A DNA stretch of 9,747 nucleotides from an uncultured Gemmataceae bacterium (GTDB lineage Bacteria; Planctomycetota; Planctomycetia; Gemmatales; Gemmataceae), in assembly GCA_937922175.1 (NCBI GenBank), contig CAKZUU010000101.1:1-9747 (forward strand), in the 5' to 3' direction. A program made the translations under genes and the position numbers. A model generated the notes under the pieces. It saw nothing but the letters and a program-made list of their open reading frames with translations, ran no database searches and was not told where the DNA came from. This document shows positions 6,593-9,747 of this stretch, one piece after another; position 1 is the stretch's first letter; the number at the start of each line of letters is the position of its first letter.

Positions 6593-7243
6593 ATGATCGG
6601 CTACAGCCATGATCTTCCGCCACGAGGCAATTATTTCAACTTCAATGCCTACGTGCGCCAGGACCTGAGGAGCGGAACCCTGACAAATCGGGTCGGGGCT
6701 CCGTTGATCGGCCTGACCGACGAGGGCTACCTCGCCGTGGTGAACACGTTGCGAGACGAATTCGCGGAAGACGCCTCGACGATTCTGAAATCCTTGGGAA
6801 CGTCTTGGGGGCGACAGGCGGGGGAACAGTTCGTCCGGGAGACGAGCGCATATTACGGCCGGCCGTTGATGGAGTTACCCTTGGCGATGGTGGCCTCGTT
6901 GTTGACGGAAGCGTTCCGGCACCACGGGTGGGGGGCGTTCATATTTGACTTCAGCCGCTACGCGAATGGGGTGCTGGTGGTCGAAGTCCGCGAGCCGTTC
7001 GAGGGCAGCATCACGAAACCCGAGTGCGAAGCCCTGGATACGATGCTCAGTGCCTTCCTCGCCGGCATGCTCTCCTACCTGGCGGGTCGGGAGTTGGGTT
7101 GCCTTCAAACCGATGCTCGAGGTCGGGGGGCCGATGCCAGTCGATTCGTCATCACAACGCCGGATCGATTGGCGGGTCGGCAGTCGGGCCAGGACCATTC
7201 GGTGGTCTTGCAAGAGCTTTGCGACCATCGTTTGACCACGTGA
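6593..7243 (+). CDS. V4R-like protein (second of two), Cys motif lost
   Basis: A 216-residue paralogue-like partner of the first V4R protein. ATG 6593 has GAGAAGG about 11 bases upstream. Shared features can be lined up by eye: LKSLGTSWGRQAGEQF with LQRVGQAWADVSFRHF, HHGWGAFIFDF with AVGWGSWRVDL, GVLVVEVREPFE with GLVRIDLAESFF, and FLAGMLSYLAGRELGCLQTD with MFAGLFSRLARRDLDAVEVT. At the positions of the first protein's Cys182, Glu205, Cys208 and Cys217, this one has about Asp149, Gln172, Ala175 and Ser183/Arg184, so the putative metal/ligand site is gone. Two V4R proteins, one with and one without the Cys set, suggest a heterodimer in which one subunit binds ligand. No signal peptide or membrane helix is present. 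The gene lies 74 bases after the globin gene and likely shares its transcript. The V4R call depends on the alignment to its neighbour and is slightly less secure. Confidence 0.75.
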   Translation: MIGYSHDLPPRGNYFNFNAYVRQDLRSGTLTNRVGAPLIGLTDEGYLAVVNTLRDEFAEDASTILKSLGTSWGRQAGEQFVRETSAYYGRPLMELPLAMVASLLTEAFRHHGWGAFIFDFSRYANGVLVVEVREPFEGSITKPECEALDTMLSAFLAGMLSYLAGRELGCLQTDARGRGADASRFVITTPDRLAGRQSGQDHSVVLQELCDHRLTT

Positions 7244-7339
7244 GGTCGTGATTCATTCGCCCAGCGAGCTGTGAACGGCCGGCCCACGAGCCGAGTGCTC
7301 GCCGCGAGGCCGTCGTCAACCGGCGTGAGGGTGAACCGA

Positions 7340-7531
7340 ATGACGGGATCATGGGAGCCAACGCTGTTCGAGTCGGAGAGCCGGCGAATTGAAAAAATGT
7401 TGGAGTTGCTTCAAAGCTTGATCCGATCGTCGGACCGCGGAGGAACCGGCCTCCCCCGGCTGGAGAAGACAGAACACACAAGCGGTGGAGGAACGACGGG
7501 GAGTCGCTCCTCCTCGTCCGCCCGGACCTGA
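7340..7531 (+). CDS. Small hypothetical protein with an amphipathic helix
   Basis: A candidate 63-residue gene in the operon gap, 96 bases after the second V4R and 14 bases before the first ParA-like gene. I prefer ATG 7340 (preceded by GTGAGGGTG); in-frame GTG codons at 7331 and 7271 would lengthen it. Residues about 8-29 (LFESESRRIEKMLELLQSLI) form a clear amphipathic helix with Leu/Ile/Met spacing suited to a coiled coil. The remainder is Gly/Ser/Thr-rich and probably disordered, ending SSSSART. No family is recognised. The helix and position support a real gene, but the length leaves doubt. Confidence 0.45.
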   Translation: MTGSWEPTLFESESRRIEKMLELLQSLIRSSDRGGTGLPRLEKTEHTSGGGTTGSRSSSSART

Positions 7532-7545
7532 AAGCGAGTCCGACC

Positions 7546-8181
7546 GTGGCCGAACCGTTAATCTTGGCATTGGCGAGTCACAAAGGCGGCACGGGTCGCA
7601 CCACGACGGCCCTGACGTTGGCGTGGGCCTTCGGTCAGTCGGGTCACTCAGTCGCTTTTGTCGATGCGGATGAGCAGCATGCGGCGTCGCTTCTGGCTCT
7701 GAACGCTCAGGGAGAGTGTCCGTGGCCGGGGGTGCGTTTTCACACAACAGCGGACGTGCTGAAAAAGCCGATGGACGCCGACGTCGTCGTCGTCGATCCG
7801 CCGGCGTTGACGGCGCCCACGGCGGCGTGGGTATTGCAGCAGGTGCACGGTGTCATTCTGACTTGTCTGGCGGACCCGATGTCGATCCGTACCGTACCGG
7901 CCGCCGCTGCCGTCATCGAGCGAACTCGGGCGAACCATCCGCGCTTGGAGTTGCTCGGCTTGCTCGTTTGCATGTATCGTGCCGACGACCCGGTACAAGC
8001 CGCTATGCTGACCCGCATGCATCAAGCCCATCGCGATTTGCTGCTGGATCCGGTCATCCCGTTCCAAGCGAATCTTCGCGATTGGCCGATGCGGCCGGGA
8101 AGTCCACCCGCCGAGGGTTTGGGGCGCGAGGCGATCGTCACGTTCGCCCATCACTTCGAACCGATCCTGGCTGGTGCCTGA
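7546..8181 (+). CDS. ParA/MinD-family ATPase-like protein with altered P-loop (Lys to Arg)
   Basis: A 211-residue protein of the SIMIBI ParA/MinD class. The GTG 7546 start puts the first strand (LILALAS) directly before the P-loop, as is usual; the Shine-Dalgarno is weak. The deviant Walker A reads SHKGGTGRTT (residues 11-20): the signature Lys13 is present, but the P-loop Lys of the KGGxGKTT consensus is Arg18. Walker A' is AFVDADEQ (37-44), with ADEQ where ParA usually has DxDPQ, and Walker B is VVVVDPP (80-86). Nucleotide hydrolysis may be impaired while binding or dimerisation could remain. At 211 residues it is short, with no DNA-binding N-terminal extension as in plasmid ParA, and no parB is nearby. 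It is followed 117 bases later by a second ParA-type protein with an intact P-loop, so an active/inactive pair is plausible. Its location in a V4R/globin operon points away from chromosome segregation. Confidence 0.82.
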   Translation: MAEPLILALASHKGGTGRTTTALTLAWAFGQSGHSVAFVDADEQHAASLLALNAQGECPWPGVRFHTTADVLKKPMDADVVVVDPPALTAPTAAWVLQQVHGVILTCLADPMSIRTVPAAAAVIERTRANHPRLELLGLLVCMYRADDPVQAAMLTRMHQAHRDLLLDPVIPFQANLRDWPMRPGSPPAEGLGREAIVTFAHHFEPILAGA

Positions 8182-8250
8182 ACCGACGTTGGCGCGAGCT
8201 ACGTGGGCGTGTTGTCGATCAGTCGGCCCTCCCCGGGACGTGGGGAGGAG

Positions 8251-8286
8251 AAAAAAACTGATCGGTGGGTATCCGAACTCTTTTTT
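8251..8286 (+). other. A-tract/T-tract hairpin before the ParA-WD40 gene
   Basis: A run of seven A (8251-8257) and a run of six T (8281-8286) flank a small TCGG (8262-8265)/CCGA (8273-8276) stem with a 7-base loop; bases between the two paired parts are largely mismatched. The hairpin-plus-T-run layout resembles a weak terminator or attenuator inside the operon. It also lies where a Shine-Dalgarno for ATG 8299 should be, and none is seen near that start. It may lower read-through or translation of the last gene. Confidence 0.25.
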
Positions 8287-8298
8287 CTAACCAGACCC

Positions 8299-9747
8299 AT
8301 GCGCAAATTTCTTGTCGCCAGCCAAAAAGGTGGCGTAGGAAAAACGACGACAGCCATCAACCTGGCGGCAGCGGCCGCGCTGACCGGCGGGCGAGTCCTG
8401 CTCGTCGATACCGATCCGTTAGCCAGTGTTCCGGCGGCCCTGCACCTTCATGAACATCACGCCGCTTACGACCTTCGCGTCTTGGGGGTTCCGGCCGAAG
8501 GCGTGCTCTGGCAAGATGTCATGAACGGCCTGGACGTCGTCATGCCCGCGACCGACGGCGTGACCTTCCGCCAGGACGTCGACCAATTCCTCCGAACTCT
8601 GGCCGGGGCGCTACAGAATCAAGGCTATGACTGGATGATGATCGACTCGCCCCCGATCCTGGCGGGTGATCTCCTCCGTCGATTGCTCCAATTCGCCGAT
8701 GACCTGATGCTCATCATCCGGGCCGAACCCCTGGCTTATCGCACGCTTCCTCTGTTCCTCAAGCTCATCAAGGACGCCCAGCAGTCCGGCGGATCCGTGC
8801 AAATGCGCGGCATTTTGCTGACCATGCCCCCCGGCGAACAGATCGGCCAAGGATTCGATGTCGATTTACGGCACATTTTCGGCCGATACATCGTCCCGCC
8901 ATCGATCCCCTATGATGAAGAAGTCGGCAAAGCCTTGTTGATGGGCAAGCCCGTATTGGCGGCCAATCCCGAAGCGCCCGCTGCCACTCAGTATTTCACT
9001 CTGGCGCAATGGCTCGGCGTGGCGAGCATCCCCGAAACCGAGCAAGTCGCCCTCTTCGATACCGAGAGCCCGACCCCACAGGAGGTGGGTCCAGCCGACC
9101 ACCCCGAAGCGGAGTCGGTTGAGCTATTCCCCGACAATGGCACGGACGCCGACGCCGAACAGTTGACTCAAACCGGCGACCATCAGCCCGTCCCCGACGA
9201 CGTCGCTTCCCCCGCGAGTGAGGAAGTGGCTTCCGACCGACCCCCGAAGCCCGACGAGCCCGTGCCGGCACCGACGACCGTCTCTCCACCTTCGCCGGAA
9301 CCGACCTCGGTGGGAGATATCCCCGAAGCCGAGACAATGCGCTCTCCGCTTGCTGATTCACGCGTCGCTCCCTCCGCTGCACCGACACGCGTCATCGAGT
9401 CCCTTCACGTTGTCACCCACACTTCGACCTCGGAATCCAGCCCATCGAGGGATCATCCGGGGCTGACAGTGGGTTCGCTGCCGTCGGAAGAGATCATGGC
9501 CCCGGCCACAGGCAGCCCGGCGACGTCACCCGACGAGCACTCAGCGACAGACGACGGCCCTGCCGATGGGCATACAGGAGATGTGACCGCCGTCGCGTTG
9601 TCCCCGGATGGTCAGCGAGTGGCAACGGCCAGTTGGGACAAAACGATCAAGATCTGGACGATCGAAGACTCCCCGCGCTGCTTGACACTGACCGGACATG
9701 GCGGCGTCGTAAGTTCGGTGGTGTTTCATCCCGAAGGTCGAGAAATC
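8299..9747 (+). CDS. ParA/MinD-type ATPase fused to C-terminal WD40 repeats (cut by window edge)
   Basis: An open frame of 483 codons from ATG 8299 to the right edge with no stop, so the C-terminus is missing. Residues 1-243 form a ParA-type ATPase: intact deviant Walker A QKGGVGKTTT (9-18, Lys10 and Lys15), Walker A' LLVDTDP (34-40), Walker B WMMIDSPP (112-119) and the late conserved PPSIPYDEEVGKA segment. Residues about 250-420 are a Pro/Glu/Asp/Ser/Thr-rich, probably disordered linker. From about residue 424 a WD40 repeat begins (GHTGDVTAVALSPDGQRVAT, then WDKTIKIW), followed by a second (LTGHGGVVSSVVFHPEG); more probably lie downstream. The ATG is placed by the conserved ParA N-terminus, as there is no clear ribosome site. 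WD40 tails are common in planctomycetes, usually on Ser/Thr kinases or sigma factors. Here a propeller may act as a docking platform for partners of the ATPase switch. Cytoplasmic location is expected. Confidence 0.88.
   Translation, partial: MRKFLVASQKGGVGKTTTAINLAAAAALTGGRVLLVDTDPLASVPAALHLHEHHAAYDLRVLGVPAEGVLWQDVMNGLDVVMPATDGVTFRQDVDQFLRTLAGALQNQGYDWMMIDSPPILAGDLLRRLLQFADDLMLIIRAEPLAYRTLPLFLKLIKDAQQSGGSVQMRGILLTMPPGEQIGQGFDVDLRHIFGRYIVPPSIPYDEEVGKALLMGKPVLAANPEAPAATQYFTLAQWLGVASIPETEQVALFDTESPTPQEVGPADHPEAESVELFPDNGTDADAEQLTQTGDHQPVPDDVASPASEEVASDRPPKPDEPVPAPTTVSPPSPEPTSVGDIPEAETMRSPLADSRVAPSAAPTRVIESLHVVTHTSTSESSPSRDHPGLTVGSLPSEEIMAPATGSPATSPDEHSATDDGPADGHTGDVTAVALSPDGQRVATASWDKTIKIWTIEDSPRCLTLTGHGGVVSSVVFHPEGREI

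Noticed and set aside
7081..7190. Two similar strings containing GGCGGGTCGG in the second V4R gene
   Set aside because: Short, in different reading contexts and explained by GC-rich codon use; not a true repeat.
7277..7284. GGCCGGCC palindrome
   Set aside because: An 8-base GC palindrome in GC-rich DNA; the same string occurs near 6858 inside a gene. No sign of function.
7546..9747. Chromosome or plasmid partition locus (parAB)
   Set aside because: Two ParA-like genes are present, but there is no ParB, no parS-like repeats and no replication gene, and one P-loop is altered while the other protein carries WD40 repeats.

Overview
The window looks like part of a Planctomycetota chromosome, perhaps Gemmatales/Gemmataceae-like. 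It is moderately GC-rich. It carries a CRTAC1-type FG-GAP/ASPIC-UnbV lipoprotein coupled to a membrane-anchored TPR-like gene, a Pro/Ala-rich outer-membrane barrel, and a WD40 fusion, a combination typical of that phylum. The taxonomic call is inference from protein style; there is no rRNA or other marker.

Layout. Positions 1-3464 are on the minus strand, reading right to left: a predicted outer-membrane beta-barrel protein (2181-3464), a secreted FG-GAP/ASPIC-UnbV lipoprotein (215-1993), and the start of a single-pass membrane protein with a TPR-like segment (1-218, cut by the window edge). The last two share a GTGA stop/start overlap. Positions 3465-4248 are a divergent intergenic region of about 780 bp with no convincing gene. 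Positions 4249-9747 are on the plus strand and look like one operon of seven genes running off the right edge.

The plus-strand operon is the main point of interest. Its core is a small phycobiliprotein-like globin (6021-6518) flanked by two V4R-domain proteins (4249-5028 and 6593-7243). This matches the gene set published for bilin biosynthesis-associated globin (BBAG) clusters, which in some cyanobacteria comprise a BBAG, two V4R proteins and an iron-sulfur protein. Light-harvesting phycobiliproteins are thought to derive from BBAGs of non-photosynthetic bacteria. Here the globin has His where phycobiliproteins have the bilin-attaching Cys, but it keeps the neighbouring Arg-Asp pair.

The same strand also carries a proline-rich, probably disordered protein with repeated short NW-type motifs (5083-5949), a small helical protein (7340-7531), a ParA/MinD-type ATPase-like protein with Arg in place of the P-loop Lys (7546-8181), and a ParA-type ATPase with intact motifs joined by a Pro/Glu/Ser/Thr-rich linker to WD40 repeats (8299 to the window end). 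I infer a tetrapyrrole-linked sensing or handling complex (globin plus V4R pair), held by a multivalent adaptor and coupled to a paired P-loop ATPase switch with a WD40 platform. Only the family assignments and gene order are seen directly; the joint function is a hypothesis. No heme oxygenase, bilin reductase or iron-sulfur gene lies in the window.
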